A stretch of 64,000 bases of DNA, taken from the NCBI RefSeq assembly GCF_007197885.1, contig NZ_VKKG01000005.1, positions 124,001 through 188,000 of the forward strand, read 5' to 3'. This stretch comes from Tessaracoccus rhinocerotis (lineage in GTDB: Bacteria > Actinomycetota > Actinomycetes > Propionibacteriales > Propionibacteriaceae). Shown here piece by piece: positions 34,986 through 44,003 of this stretch (the first letter of the stretch is position 1; each line of letters starts with the position of its first letter). The position numbers and the translations under genes are program-made. Below the pieces are notes generated by a model. It worked only from the letters and a program-made list of their open reading frames with translations. It did not search any database and was not told the DNA's origin.

Positions 34986-37644
34986 GGTTCTCCAGTGCTG
35001 CGGGGATGGCGGCCTCGACGGCCGACAGCGCCGCCTGCGCGTTCTCGGGCTGCGAGCCTCCGCCCTGGGCCATGTCGTCCTTGCCGCCACCCTTGCCGCC
35101 GAGGGCCTGGCAGGCCACCGAGATCAGGCGGCCGGCCTTCAGGCCTGCCTGGCGGGCGGCGTCGTTGGTGGCGACGAGGGCTGCGGCCTTGCCGTCGCCT
35201 CCCCCGACGAGCGCGACGACGGCGGGGCCGCTGCCGAGCCGGTCACGCAGGTCGGCTGCGAGAGTGCGCAGGTCTCCCCCACCGACGCCGGGAACCGGCA
35301 CGCCGAGGTAGCGGACACCTGAGACGTCGCGGGCCTGTGCCACGAGCTCCGAGGCGCGCGACAGCAACTGCTGCGCCTGGGCGGCCGCGAGCCGCTTCTC
35401 CGCGTCCTTGAGCTCTGCGATCAGCCGCTCCACGCGGCCGACGAGCTGGTCGGGCTGCACGCGCAGCGTGTTGGTCAGCGAGTTCACCAGTGCGCGCTCG
35501 GCCGCGAACTTGCTGAAGGCGTCCTGCGCGACGAGTGCCTCGACCCGGCGGACGCCGGAGCCGATGGACTGTTCGCTGATCAGGTTCAGGACACCGATCT
35601 GGGCAGTGTTCGGCACGTGGGTGCCGCCGCACAGCTCGCGGGACCACGGTCCGGCGAGCTCGACCATGCGGACCACCGGCGGGTACTTCTCGCCGAACAT
35701 GGCCATCGCCCCGAGTTCCTTGGCCTCATCCAGCTTCATCTGCTGGGCGGTCACCTCGAAGGAGTCCCGGATGGCCTCGTTGGCGCGCTGCTCGATCTCG
35801 AGCTTCAGCGCGTCGGACATGCCCTGCGCGGCCGAGTAGTCGAAGCGCATGTAGCCGGGCTTGTTGTAGGAGCCCGCCTGGGTGGCGGTCGGGCCCACCA
35901 GTTCGCGCAGCGCGGCGTGGATGATGTGCGTCGCGGTGTGCGCCTGGGAGCCGGCGTGGCGGTGCACGGCGTCGACGACGGCGCGGGCGTGCGCGCCGGC
36001 GGGCAGCTCGCCGAGCACCTGGACGCGGTGGATCACGAGTCCGGGGACGGGGCGCTGCACGTCGAGGACCTCGAGCGAGAAGCCGTCGCCCGTGATGCGG
36101 CCCGCGTCGGAGTCCTGACCGCCGGCCTCCGCGTAGAACGGGGTCTCGGCGAGCACGATCTCGACCTCGTCGCCGTCGCCGGCGCGGTCCACCAGCGCGC
36201 CGTCGGAGATGATGCCGGCCACGGAGGTCTCGACGTCGAGGTCGGTGTACCCGAGGAACGGGGTCTCGCCCTTGTCGCGCAGGTTGCGGTAGGCCTCGAG
36301 GCTGGCGGCGCCACCCTTCTTGGCCTTGGCGTCGGCGCGGGCGCGCTCCTTCTGCTCGGTCATCAGGGAGTTGAACCGCTCGCGGTCCACCTTCAGGCCC
36401 TGCTCGGCCGCCATCTCGACGGTCAGGTCGATGGGGAAGCCGTAGGTGTCGTGCAGCTGGAACGCCTTCTCACCGGCAAGTGTCTCCGCGCGCTCCTGCT
36501 TGGCCGTGGCGACGGCGGTGTCCAGGATGGTGGTGCCGGCCTGGAGGGTGCGACGGAACGACTCCTCCTCGGTGCCTGCGGCTTGCGAGATGCGGTCCCA
36601 GGCGCCGTGCACCTCGGGGTAGGACACGCCCATCAGGTCGCGGCTGACCGGCAGCAGTTCGCCGAGGACCGGGTCGCCGACGCCGAGCAGGCGCATCGCG
36701 CGGATGCTGCGGCGCAGGAGCCGTCGCAGCACGTAGCCGCGCGCCTCGTTGCCGGGGGTGACGCCGTCGGTCATGAGCATCAGGGCACTGCGGACGTGGT
36801 CGGCGACCACGCGGAAGCGGATGTCGTCGGCGGCGTCGGCGCCGTAGGTCCGCCCCGAGATCTCGGCTGCCTTCGCGATCACCGGGAAGACCTCGTCGAT
36901 CTCGTAGAGGTTGTTCACGCCCTGCAGGAGGTAGGCGGTGCGCTCGAGGCCGTTGCCGGTGTCGATGTTCTTCGACGCCAGGGGGCGCAGGACGTCGAAG
37001 TCGTCCTTCGCGCGCACAGCGGAGAGTTCCTCGGTCTGGAACACCAGGTTCCAGATCTCGAGGAAGCGGTCCTCGTCCGCCTCGGGGCCGCCGTCGGGAC
37101 CGAACTCGGGCCCGCGGTCGAAGTAGATCTCAGAGCACGGCCCGCCCGGCCCGGGAACACCCATGTGCCAGTAGTTGTCCTTGAGGCCACGCTCCTGGAT
37201 GTGCTCGCGCGGGACCCCCACGCGCTGCCACAGGTCGACGGTCTCCTGGTCGCCGTGCAGGGCCGTGACCCAGATGCGGTCCCCGTCGAAGCCCCAGTTG
37301 CCGTCGGCCACACTGCCAGTCACCAGTTCCCAGGCGTAGGCGATGGCCTCGGCCTTGAAATAGTCGTTGAAGGCGAAGTTGCCGTTCATCTGGAAGAAGG
37401 TGCCGTGGCGGGTGGTGACGCCCACCTCGTCGATGTCGAGGGTGCGTACGCACTTCTGGACGGAGACGGCGCGCTTGAACGGCGCGGGCTCGTCCCCGAG
37501 GAAGTAGGGCTTGAACGGGACCATGCCGGCATTCACGAACAGCAGCGTGGGGTCGTTGTACAGCAGTGACGCGCTGGGCACGACCGTGTGGTCGTGGCGC
37601 GCGAAGAAGTCGATGAAACGGCTCCGGATCTCGGAGGTCTTCAT
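34978..37644 (-). CDS. alaS: Alanine--tRNA ligase
   Basis: Class II synthetase of 888 residues. The N-terminal catalytic core starts EIRSRFIDFFARHDH, with the class II motif VTTRHGTFFQMNGNFAFNDY. The editing domain carries the HTATHIIH and CGGTHV metal-binding motifs, and the C-terminal oligomerisation/DHHA1-like part ends with a Gly-rich GGKGGGKDDMAQGGG. All parts are intact. No T-box is apparent in the short space upstream. Confidence 0.97.
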   Translation of the reverse strand: MKTSEIRSRFIDFFARHDHTVVPSASLLYNDPTLLFVNAGMVPFKPYFLGDEPAPFKRAVSVQKCVRTLDIDEVGVTTRHGTFFQMNGNFAFNDYFKAEAIAYAWELVTGSVADGNWGFDGDRIWVTALHGDQETVDLWQRVGVPREHIQERGLKDNYWHMGVPGPGGPCSEIYFDRGPEFGPDGGPEADEDRFLEIWNLVFQTEELSAVRAKDDFDVLRPLASKNIDTGNGLERTAYLLQGVNNLYEIDEVFPVIAKAAEISGRTYGADAADDIRFRVVADHVRSALMLMTDGVTPGNEARGYVLRRLLRRSIRAMRLLGVGDPVLGELLPVSRDLMGVSYPEVHGAWDRISQAAGTEEESFRRTLQAGTTILDTAVATAKQERAETLAGEKAFQLHDTYGFPIDLTVEMAAEQGLKVDRERFNSLMTEQKERARADAKAKKGGAASLEAYRNLRDKGETPFLGYTDLDVETSVAGIISDGALVDRAGDGDEVEIVLAETPFYAEAGGQDSDAGRITGDGFSLEVLDVQRPVPGLVIHRVQVLGELPAGAHARAVVDAVHRHAGSQAHTATHIIHAALRELVGPTATQAGSYNKPGYMRFDYSAAQGMSDALKLEIEQRANEAIRDSFEVTAQQMKLDEAKELGAMAMFGEKYPPVVRMVELAGPWSRELCGGTHVPNTAQIGVLNLISEQSIGSGVRRVEALVAQDAFSKFAAERALVNSLTNTLRVQPDQLVGRVERLIAELKDAEKRLAAAQAQQLLSRASELVAQARDVSGVRYLGVPVPGVGGGDLRTLAADLRDRLGSGPAVVALVGGGDGKAAALVATNDAARQAGLKAGRLISVACQALGGKGGGKDDMAQGGGSQPENAQAALSAVEAAIPAALENRG

Positions 37645-37672
37645 TGGTGGTCGTCCTTGGGTGTTGTGTGTG

Positions 37673-37903
37673 TCAGTTGCTCTCGGGAACGCCGAGTTCC
37701 TCGCGGAGTTCGGCCTCCCGGGCAGCCATGGAGGTCTTGAAGGTGGCGTAGAAGTCGCCGAAGCTCGCGGCGGCCTCGTTCCCCTTGCGCTCCACCTGCT
37801 CGGCGACGCCCTTCGGGGTGAGACGGTGGAGCAGCGCGCGCCCCTTCATGATGACGAACCACGTCAGAGCGGCTCCCGCCAGGAGCCAGAACAGGTTTCT
37901 CAC
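37673..37903 (-). CDS. DUF6167-like single-span membrane protein
   Basis: A 76-residue protein with one N-terminal membrane helix (about residues 4-18), a basic stretch and a helical tail. It matches the small protein usually found between a DUF948 gene and alaS in actinobacteria (DUF6167). Function unknown. The GTG start at 37903 overlaps the DUF948 stop as GTGA. Confidence 0.7.
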   Translation of the reverse strand: MRNLFWLLAGAALTWFVIMKGRALLHRLTPKGVAEQVERKGNEAAASFGDFYATFKTSMAAREAELREELGVPESN

Positions 37904-38274
37904 TTCTTCCTGCGCCCCTTCAGTGCGGAGCGGACGCCGTAGGTGAACGCTGCGGTCTTGACCAGCGGGCCACCGAGGGTGGCCGAGAACAGCTGGGACA
38001 TCTGGGCGGCGTTCTCGCTCACCACGGTGGCGTGGCCGGAGACCTTGTGCACGTCCTCGGTGACCAGGGACAGCTTGGCGATCTCGTCGTTGGTGGCCTC
38101 GACGGTGCTCTTGAGCTCCTGCAGGATCGGCACCGAGTTGTGGCCGACGTCCCGCACGGTGAGCCGCAGCTCCTCGAGCACCCGGCCGAGCTTGAACAGC
38201 GGCACGGCGCAGAAGGCCACCAGCACGCACAGTGCCACGGCGGCCAGCAGGCCCGCGATTTCTCCAACGGTCAT
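37900..38274 (-). CDS. DUF948 family membrane protein
   Basis: A 124-residue protein with one N-terminal membrane helix (about 5-27) and a long amphipathic, coiled-coil-like region (about 30-90) of the kind seen in DUF948 and methyl-accepting proteins. It is conserved next to rarA and alaS in actinobacteria; function is unknown. Start ATG overlaps the rarA stop as ATGA. Confidence 0.82.
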   Translation of the reverse strand: MTVGEIAGLLAAVALCVLVAFCAVPLFKLGRVLEELRLTVRDVGHNSVPILQELKSTVEATNDEIAKLSLVTEDVHKVSGHATVVSENAAQMSQLFSATLGGPLVKTAAFTYGVRSALKGRRKK

Positions 38275-39668
38275 GATTCGCTCTCCTCGTTGCGCTTCGC
38301 CGTAACTCTAGCTGACTGGGGCCCGCCCGAAGTGACCTCCTCGATGGCCGCCAGACGCTCCCCCACTGCGGCTTCGGCGCCGTTGGCGGTGGGCCGGTAG
38401 TAGCTGGCGCCGACGAGGTCGTCGGGCAGGTACTGCTGGGCCACCAGGGCGTGGGGGTAATCGTGCGGGTACTTGTAGCCCTTTCCGTGGCCCAGCTTCT
38501 CGGCGCCGGAGTAGTGGGCGTCGCGCAGGTGGGCGGGCACCTCCAGCCCCTTGCCCGAGTGCACGTCCGCGGTCGCCTCCCCGATGGCGGTGATGACGGC
38601 GTTCGACTTCGGGGCCGTCGCGACGGCGATGGTGGCGTGGGCGAGGGTGATGCGCGCCTCCGGCATGCCGATGAGCTGCACCGCCTGGGCAGCGGCCACG
38701 CAGGTCTGCAGCACCCCGGACGCCGCCATGCCGACGTCCTCCGAGGCGTGGATGATGAGGCGACGCGCGACGAAGCGGGGGTCCTCCCCCGCCTCGAGCA
38801 TCCGGGCGAGGTAGTGGAGTGCGGCCTGCGGGTCCGAGCCGCGCATCGACTTGATGAAGGCGCTGATGACGTCGTAGTGCTGGTCGCCGTCGCGGTCGTA
38901 GCGAACGGTGGCACGGTCCACGGCGGAGGCCACCACGTCGGGGGTGATCTCGTTGGTCTCGAGGGCGACGGCGCTGGCCGCAGACTCCTCCAGGAACGTG
39001 AGCGCGCGGCGGGCGTCCCCCTGCGCCATCCGGACCAGGTCAGAGCGGCCGGCCTTGGTCAGGGTCACGTTGCCGTCGAGTCCGCGCTTGTCGGCGACCG
39101 CGCGGTCGATCAGGCCGCCGATGTCGTCATCGGTGAGCGGCTTGAGCCGCAGCAACAGGGAGCGGGACAGCAGCGGCGAGATGACCGAGAACGACGGGTT
39201 CTCCGTCGTGGCCGCGATCAAGGTGACGATGCGGTTCTCCACGGCCGGCAGCAAGGCGTCCTGCTGCGTCTTGGAGAAGCGGTGGACCTCGTCGATGAAC
39301 AGCACGGTGGGGTTGCCGCGCTCCAGTTCCCGGCGGGCCTTGTCCAATTCGGTGCGCAGTTCCTTGACTCCGGCGCTGACGGCCGAAACCTCGACGAAGC
39401 GCGCGCCCGAGGCGCGCGAGACGATGGATGCCAGCGTTGTCTTGCCCACCCCCGGCGGTCCCCACAGGAACACGCTCATCGGCTGGCCCTCGACGAGTCG
39501 ACGAAGCGGCGACCCGGGGCTCAGGAGATGCTGCTGCCCGACGATCTCCTCCAGCGTGCGCGGCCGCATCCGCACCGCCAGCGGGGCACCCTCAGAGCGC
39601 GCGTCACCCAGCGACCCGACGGGCTTTGTCGGCGTCGGGTCGGGGTTGCCGAATAGGTCGTAGTTCAC
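38271..39668 (-). CDS. rarA: Replication-associated recombination protein RarA (MgsA)
   Basis: AAA+ ATPase that acts at stalled replication forks, 465 residues. Walker [10 protein letters not shown], Walker [11 protein letters not shown], sensor 1 ATTENPSF, and the C-terminal MgsA tetramer domain with [23 protein letters not shown] are present. The GTG at 39668 (NYDLFGNP) gives the usual RarA start; a longer frame from 39707 adds 13 unconserved residues. It is the first gene of the rarA-alaS-mltG-aro run. Confidence 0.94.
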   Translation of the reverse strand: MNYDLFGNPDPTPTKPVGSLGDARSEGAPLAVRMRPRTLEEIVGQQHLLSPGSPLRRLVEGQPMSVFLWGPPGVGKTTLASIVSRASGARFVEVSAVSAGVKELRTELDKARRELERGNPTVLFIDEVHRFSKTQQDALLPAVENRIVTLIAATTENPSFSVISPLLSRSLLLRLKPLTDDDIGGLIDRAVADKRGLDGNVTLTKAGRSDLVRMAQGDARRALTFLEESAASAVALETNEITPDVVASAVDRATVRYDRDGDQHYDVISAFIKSMRGSDPQAALHYLARMLEAGEDPRFVARRLIIHASEDVGMAASGVLQTCVAAAQAVQLIGMPEARITLAHATIAVATAPKSNAVITAIGEATADVHSGKGLEVPAHLRDAHYSGAEKLGHGKGYKYPHDYPHALVAQQYLPDDLVGASYYRPTANGAEAAVGERLAAIEEVTSGGPQSARVTAKRNEESES

Positions 39669-39729
39669 GCCCGCAAGCCTATCTCCCGGCGTCGACCGCC
39701 CTACCACGGGCAGGTTTACCGAAAGTCCG

Positions 39730-39758
39730 GGAACCTACCGAGCACCCCAGCCCCTCTG
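39730..39758 (+). promoter_or_regulatory. Possible ECF-type promoter of the sigma factor gene
   Basis: GGAACC at 39730-39735 resembles an ECF sigma -35 element, and CTCTG about 18 bases further could act as the -10. ECF sigma genes often drive their own promoter. This is a weak match. Confidence 0.25.
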
Positions 39759-39777
39759 GGAGAGTGAGGAGGTGTCC

Positions 39778-40278
39778 GTGTCTGACCCAGAGGGGTTCGA
39801 GGTGTTTCTGCGCGAGCAGTCACCCCGGCTGCTGCACACCGCGTGGATGCTGACCGGATCGCGTGACGTCGGTGAGGACCTGCTGCAGGAGTCGCTCGCC
39901 AAGGCGTACGCGCACTGGGACCGGATCGAGACCAACCCGGCCGGCTGGGTGAGGACCACCATGGTCCGGCTCCAGTCGGCATGGTGGCGTCGCAAGTGGC
40001 GCGGCGAGGTGCCCACGCAGCACCTGCCGGAATCCGGGCGCAGCCCGGACGCCGGGGTCGAGGATCGACAGGTCCTGTCGAGGGCCCTGGCTCGCCTGCC
40101 GCTCGTGCAACGGCAGGTGGTCGTCCTGCGCTACGTCGAGGACCTGTCAATCGATGAGGTGGCTCGGCTGACCGGGCGCTCAGTCGGGACAGTCAAGAGC
40201 CAGTCGTCACGGGGACTCGCCGAATTGCGGACCCTCCTCACAGAACAGGAACTCAAGGAGGGAGCAGAATATGCCTGA
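39778..40278 (+). CDS. ECF sigma factor, SigE family
   Basis: RNA polymerase sigma-70 family factor of 166 residues with region 2 (LLHTAWMLTGSRDVGEDLLQE...) and region 4 (LARLPLVQRQVVVLRYVEDLSIDEVA followed by a helix-turn-helix with SVGTVKSQSSRGL). It belongs to the actinobacterial SigE-like ECF group. GTG at 39778 lies 5 nt after GAGGAG; an earlier GTG at 39772 touches the ribosome-binding site and is unlikely. The end overlaps the next gene by 8 bp, so the two are coupled, as sigma/anti-sigma pairs usually are. Confidence 0.9.
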   Translation: MSDPEGFEVFLREQSPRLLHTAWMLTGSRDVGEDLLQESLAKAYAHWDRIETNPAGWVRTTMVRLQSAWWRRKWRGEVPTQHLPESGRSPDAGVEDRQVLSRALARLPLVQRQVVVLRYVEDLSIDEVARLTGRSVGTVKSQSSRGLAELRTLLTEQELKEGAEYA

Positions 40279-41155
40279 GATCGAGGACAGACTGGCAGCG
40301 GTACCGGCGCAGGACCTGCCAGCGGTCGACCTGGCCGAGATCCGCGGCAGGGTGCGCAAGCGCCGTGGCCGGCAACGTGCCGCCGCGGTGTTGAGTCTCG
40401 TGGCCGCCATGGTTGGGACAGCCTTCGGCGCAGCATCCCTCCTCAGTGATGGCGGCACAGAACTGGCGGACACCGCCCCGACCCCCAACGTGAGGCTGGG
40501 CAGTTGGACCCTCGCCGACCCCTCGGACGTGACGTCTGAAGCGACTGCCTTCGAGATCCTGGTGGAGCAGCCGGAGGGAGGCTGCGGAGCCACCTTCAGT
40601 GTCCACGATCCGCTGGTTGCTCTTGAGACGGACCGCATCGTCATCAGCGCCGCAGGCGACTACACGCCGCCCGAGCCGGACGTGGTCCACACGTGCGAGG
40701 GAACTGTGGGGACAGCTCTCGTTGAGCTGTCGGAGCCCATCGGCGATCGGGTACTGGTCGATGCCCACGACAACGGTGTGCGATGGCGGCCGTCCGTGGA
40801 TGGCGATCCCGCGACCTGGGTCCTGGCCGCTCCCGACGAGGTCACGCCCCGGTCCACCGTGCTCGAACTGTCGGTCACGCGGATCGAGTGCGCGAGCAGC
40901 TTCACCGGCAAGGTGCTCGAGCCAGTGGTCACCTACGGTGAGGACGAGATACTGATCCGCGCCGAGGTGGAACGCCACAAGGGGGGCGGACTGTGCCCAT
41001 CCAATCCTTGGGAGTCGTTCACGTTGACTCTCACGGAACCGGTGGGCGACCGTGTTCTCGTGGACGCGATCTGCCGAGAGGATCCCTATTCGAGCCAATC
41101 GCATTGCGTCTCTGGTGAGGAGTTGTACGAGGACGGCGTCCGCTGGGTCCCGTGA
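40271..41155 (+). CDS. Putative membrane-anchored anti-sigma/sensor protein with a duplicated extracytoplasmic domain
   Basis: A 294-residue protein with a short cytoplasmic part (1-36, very basic at 28-36), one membrane helix (about 37-58), and an extracytoplasmic part built of two related copies: residues 78-173 and 182-294. Each copy runs from W-LA-P through a Cys, D-I-I-A, a second Cys, EP(I/V)GDRVLVDA (155-165 and 256-266) to GVRW-P. Paired Cys residues (105/142 and 207/242) could form disulfides. No zinc-binding anti-sigma domain is visible. I infer anti-sigma function only from coupling to the sigma gene and topology. Confidence 0.65.
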   Translation: MPEIEDRLAAVPAQDLPAVDLAEIRGRVRKRRGRQRAAAVLSLVAAMVGTAFGAASLLSDGGTELADTAPTPNVRLGSWTLADPSDVTSEATAFEILVEQPEGGCGATFSVHDPLVALETDRIVISAAGDYTPPEPDVVHTCEGTVGTALVELSEPIGDRVLVDAHDNGVRWRPSVDGDPATWVLAAPDEVTPRSTVLELSVTRIECASSFTGKVLEPVVTYGEDEILIRAEVERHKGGGLCPSNPWESFTLTLTEPVGDRVLVDAICREDPYSSQSHCVSGEELYEDGVRWVP

Positions 41156-41211
41156 GCCGGAGGGTGGGGCAGGCTTCCGACGGCCGGCCGGACATCGGAT
41201 ACGTTTGAAGC

Positions 41212-42216
41212 ATGAACCAGATTCCCCTGTCCGTTCTGGACCTCGTGTCCGTGTCCTCGAACCAGAGCCCGGCCGATGCCATCGCGGTCTCGATGGAGGC
41301 CGCACAGGTGGCCGACCGGCTCGGCTACGAGCGGCTCTGGTACGCCGAGCACCACAACACGGCCTCGGTCGCGTCGTCGGCGACCTCGCTGCTCGTGGGC
41401 CGTGCGGCCGCGCTGACAGAGCGGATCAGGGTCGGCTCGGGCGGCGTGATGCTGCCCAACCATGCGCCCTTGATGGTTGCCGAGCACTACGGCACCCTTG
41501 CGCAGATGTTCCCGGGCAGGATCGACCTCGGGCTGGGGCGCGCTCCCGGAACCGACCAACTGACCGCCCGTGCGCTTGCCCGTTCGAGCGCCCAGCCGGA
41601 GGACTTCACCGCCAACATCGTCGACCTCATGAACTGGTTCGACGGCGGACGCGACCGCCTCGGCATCCACGCCGGCGTCGCCGAGGGCACGAAGGTCCCG
41701 ATCTGGATGCTGGGTTCCTCCACAGCCGGCGCGTCAATGGCCGCAGCACTGGGGCTGCCGTACTCCTTCGCCTCCCACTTCGCCCCCGACGCCCTGTTCC
41801 AGGCGCTCGACGTCTACCGCTCGAACTTCGACGCGAGTTCAGCCACGGCCCAGATCGACAAGCCCTACGTCAGCGTCGGGGTCAACGTGATGGCCTGCCG
41901 GGACGAGGCCGAGGCCCATCACCAGTTCACGGTCACCCGCAACATGTTCATGGGTATGCAGCGCAGCGGTGGACGCCAGAAGCTCCAGCCACCGGGCGAG
42001 CCCGACTTCGAGGTCACGGAGATGGGTGAGCTGATGGCCGAAAGGATGCTCATGGTCAGCGCGATCGGAACGGCCGACCAGGTGGCCGAGACCCTGCAGT
42101 CCATCGCGGACCAGACGGGCGCAGACGAACTGATCACGGTCACCTATGCCCACGACCCGGCGGTCCGCCTCCGCTCGCTGGAACTCACTGCGGAGGCCTG
42201 GGGGCTGAAGGGCTGA
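41212..42216 (+). CDS. LLM class flavin-dependent oxidoreductase (MsnO8-like)
   Basis: Luciferase-like monooxygenase of 334 residues with the single-component MsnO8-type pattern: LSVLDLVSVSSNQSPADA at the N-terminus, YERLWYAEHHNTASVASS, RVGSGGVMLPNHAPLMVAE and GRIDLGLGRAPGTD. The fold would bind FMN or F420; substrate is unknown. It stands alone on the plus strand, facing the arsenic-type operon with 7 bp between stops. Confidence 0.9.
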   Translation: MNQIPLSVLDLVSVSSNQSPADAIAVSMEAAQVADRLGYERLWYAEHHNTASVASSATSLLVGRAAALTERIRVGSGGVMLPNHAPLMVAEHYGTLAQMFPGRIDLGLGRAPGTDQLTARALARSSAQPEDFTANIVDLMNWFDGGRDRLGIHAGVAEGTKVPIWMLGSSTAGASMAAALGLPYSFASHFAPDALFQALDVYRSNFDASSATAQIDKPYVSVGVNVMACRDEAEAHHQFTVTRNMFMGMQRSGGRQKLQPPGEPDFEVTEMGELMAERMLMVSAIGTADQVAETLQSIADQTGADELITVTYAHDPAVRLRSLELTAEAWGLKG

Positions 42217-42223
42217 GCCGGGC

Positions 42224-43261
42224 TCAGAGGAGTTCGGCGAGCAGCCCCCGGACCCTGACCTCGATCTCGTCGGCGACCCGCCTGACGGTCTCGATCGGCT
42301 GCCCGTTCGGGTCGTCGAGCTTCCAGTCCTCGTACCGCTTGCCCGGGTAGTAGGGGCACTCGTCGCCGCAGCCCATGGTGATGACGACGTCGGACGCCTG
42401 CAGCGCGTCGTCGGTGAGTGGCTTGGAGAACAGGTAGGCCGCCTCGATCCCCCGCTCTTCGAGCACCTGCAGCGCCACCGGGTTGATCTGGCCGGACGGG
42501 TTGGACCCGGCCGAGCGGACGACCACCCTGCCCTCCGAGAAGTGCTTGGCCATGGCGGCCGCGATCTGGGAGCGGCCGGCGTTGTGCACGCACACGAACA
42601 GGAGCTCCGGCTTGCCGTCGCGCGGCTCGCCCTTGGCCTTGGCGGCCGCGCGCAGCTTGTCGTGGCTGAAGCGCTCCACGAACACGGGCAGGTTGGCGGG
42701 GATCCTGGCGCTCGGCGCGAGGTTGGCGTGCGCCTCGCGCACGAAGGCCCGCACCTCGTCGACCGTGAATACCCCCTCGTACTGGTTCGTCAGGTCCGCA
42801 ATGATGCCCGCGTAGCGCTCCGCATGCTCGGCCGGCTGACCGGTCACCTCCAGCACCAGGTGGAGCACCCGCTCGGAGATGTCGTCACGGACCAGCCGCA
42901 TGCGCTCGGCCCCTTCGATCCCACGCAGGCTGGGCTCGTCGATGTCCCAGGTGCGGATCTGGCCGGTCATCCCCTCGACCGGCTCCACCTGCGCCTCCGA
43001 TCCGACGAGGACCACGTGCGTCGCGGCACGCAGCATGTCGTCGGTCAGTTGCTTGGGGTACTCGCCTTCCATCCCCGCACCGACCTCGGCCAGCGACTCG
43101 ACGGACTGCTGGTTCAGCTTCGACCCGGGCCTGGTCCCCGCGGAGGTGACGTCGACCGCGTTGCCGCCGACCTGCCGTGCGATGGCCGCCGCCATCTGTG
43201 ACTTGCCACCGTTCTTCACGCAGACGAACAACAGGTTCGCCCTGGTGTCAGTGTTGGTCAT
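42224..43261 (-). CDS. Tandem low-molecular-weight phosphatase / arsenate reductase fusion
   Basis: A 345-residue protein with two LMW-PTP-like domains joined by a three-helix segment. Domain 1 (about 8-142) has the loop CVKNGGKS (14-21), where Lys replaces the usual Arg of CX5R. The helix bundle (about 148-210, YEGVFTVDEVRAFV) resembles the dimerisation module of actinobacterial arsenate reductases. Domain 2 (about 218-345) has a canonical CVHNAGRS (224-231) and the MGCGDECPYYPGKRYEDWKLDDP region with two extra Cys and the DDP acid. Domain 2 is therefore a likely arsenate reductase (mycothiol type); domain 1 may be altered in activity. It overlaps the preceding gene by 14 bp. Confidence 0.85.
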   Translation of the reverse strand: MTNTDTRANLLFVCVKNGGKSQMAAAIARQVGGNAVDVTSAGTRPGSKLNQQSVESLAEVGAGMEGEYPKQLTDDMLRAATHVVLVGSEAQVEPVEGMTGQIRTWDIDEPSLRGIEGAERMRLVRDDISERVLHLVLEVTGQPAEHAERYAGIIADLTNQYEGVFTVDEVRAFVREAHANLAPSARIPANLPVFVERFSHDKLRAAAKAKGEPRDGKPELLFVCVHNAGRSQIAAAMAKHFSEGRVVVRSAGSNPSGQINPVALQVLEERGIEAAYLFSKPLTDDALQASDVVITMGCGDECPYYPGKRYEDWKLDDPNGQPIETVRRVADEIEVRVRGLLAELL

Positions 43262-43928
43262 GGCTTGACTCCTTCTGGAATTGCGGGGCCAGGATCGAGA
43301 TCCGGGCCTCGAGGGTTTCTGCGGCGCCCACGAAGTCCGCTTCGGCGCCGCCCGGCACGGGGTCCGGCACCGACCAGTGCAGGCCGGGCCCATCGTGATC
43401 CCACGTCTCCTGGACGTGGTCACAGACCGTGACGACGAGGTCCCCCGGGCGCCGGGCGCGCTCGACGTCACGCATCGCACGATCCAGTGACAGGCCGAGG
43501 CGTTCGGCGACGGCGTTCGCGGTGTGGTGCGGCGCGGTCGCGGGAGCGGTGCCCGCGTCCGCGCTGGGGAGGAGACTGTGGCGTCGCCACAGCGCGCTGG
43601 CCAGTTTCGAACGGGCCGAGTTGCGGGTGCAGACGAACAGCACCCGCTCCGGTTGGGGACGGGCTCCGATGCCGACGCCGACCAACTGCCTCACCATCGG
43701 CTCGAAGTGCGAGAGCTGGAGGTACTGCCTGCGCCCGTCGTGCTCGCTGCGCCGGCGGGTGACCACACCCGCGGCCGCGAGCACTCCCAGGTGGTGCGCC
43801 AACAGGTTCGACGGCACCGAGAATCGCTCCCCCAGTCGGCCCGGAGTCTCGTCGGTGTCGTATAGGTACTGGGCGACGGCCAGCCGCAGCGGGTCGGCAA
43901 GGGCTGCATGCACCTCGACCAGATCCAC
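43248..43928 (-). CDS. ArsR-family regulator fused to a low-molecular-weight phosphatase domain
   Basis: A 226-residue fusion. Residues 1-85 form a winged helix-turn-helix of the ArsR family (LADPLRLAVAQYL, then RFSVPSNLLAHHLGVLAAAGVV). Residues 94-226 form an LMW-PTP/arsenate-reductase domain with CTRNSARS (100-107). The helix-turn-helix lacks the Cys pair used by classical ArsR to sense arsenite. GTG at 43928 follows GGAGGT at good spacing; the frame could extend to a TTG at 43964 but that lies inside the probable operator. It heads the two-gene operon with the tandem phosphatase. No arsenic efflux gene is in the window. Confidence 0.85.
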   Translation of the reverse strand: MDLVEVHAALADPLRLAVAQYLYDTDETPGRLGERFSVPSNLLAHHLGVLAAAGVVTRRRSEHDGRRQYLQLSHFEPMVRQLVGVGIGARPQPERVLFVCTRNSARSKLASALWRRHSLLPSADAGTAPATAPHHTANAVAERLGLSLDRAMRDVERARRPGDLVVTVCDHVQETWDHDGPGLHWSVPDPVPGGAEADFVGAAETLEARISILAPQFQKESSHDQH

Positions 43929-43940
43929 GGCGCCACCTCC

Positions 43941-43965
43941 ATTGCTCAATTCTTCTTGAGGCAAT
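43941..43965. promoter_or_regulatory. Probable ArsR-type operator
   Basis: An imperfect inverted repeat, ATTGCTCAA then TTGAGGCAAT around TTCTTC, contains the TCAA-N6-TTGA core common in ArsR/SmtB operators. It lies directly upstream of the ribosome-binding site of the arsR-phosphatase fusion gene, where bound protein would block transcription. Confidence 0.6.
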
Positions 43966-43992
43966 CATGACCGTAGTGTCCGCGAGGTGCAA
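43964..43992 (-). promoter_or_regulatory. Possible promoter of the arsenic-type operon
   Basis: On the minus strand TTGCAC (43987-43992) and CATGAT (43964-43969) are separated by 17 bp. The -10 element touches the ArsR-type inverted repeat. The match to consensus is modest. Confidence 0.35.
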
Positions 43993-44003
43993 GTAGCCGC
44001 TCC

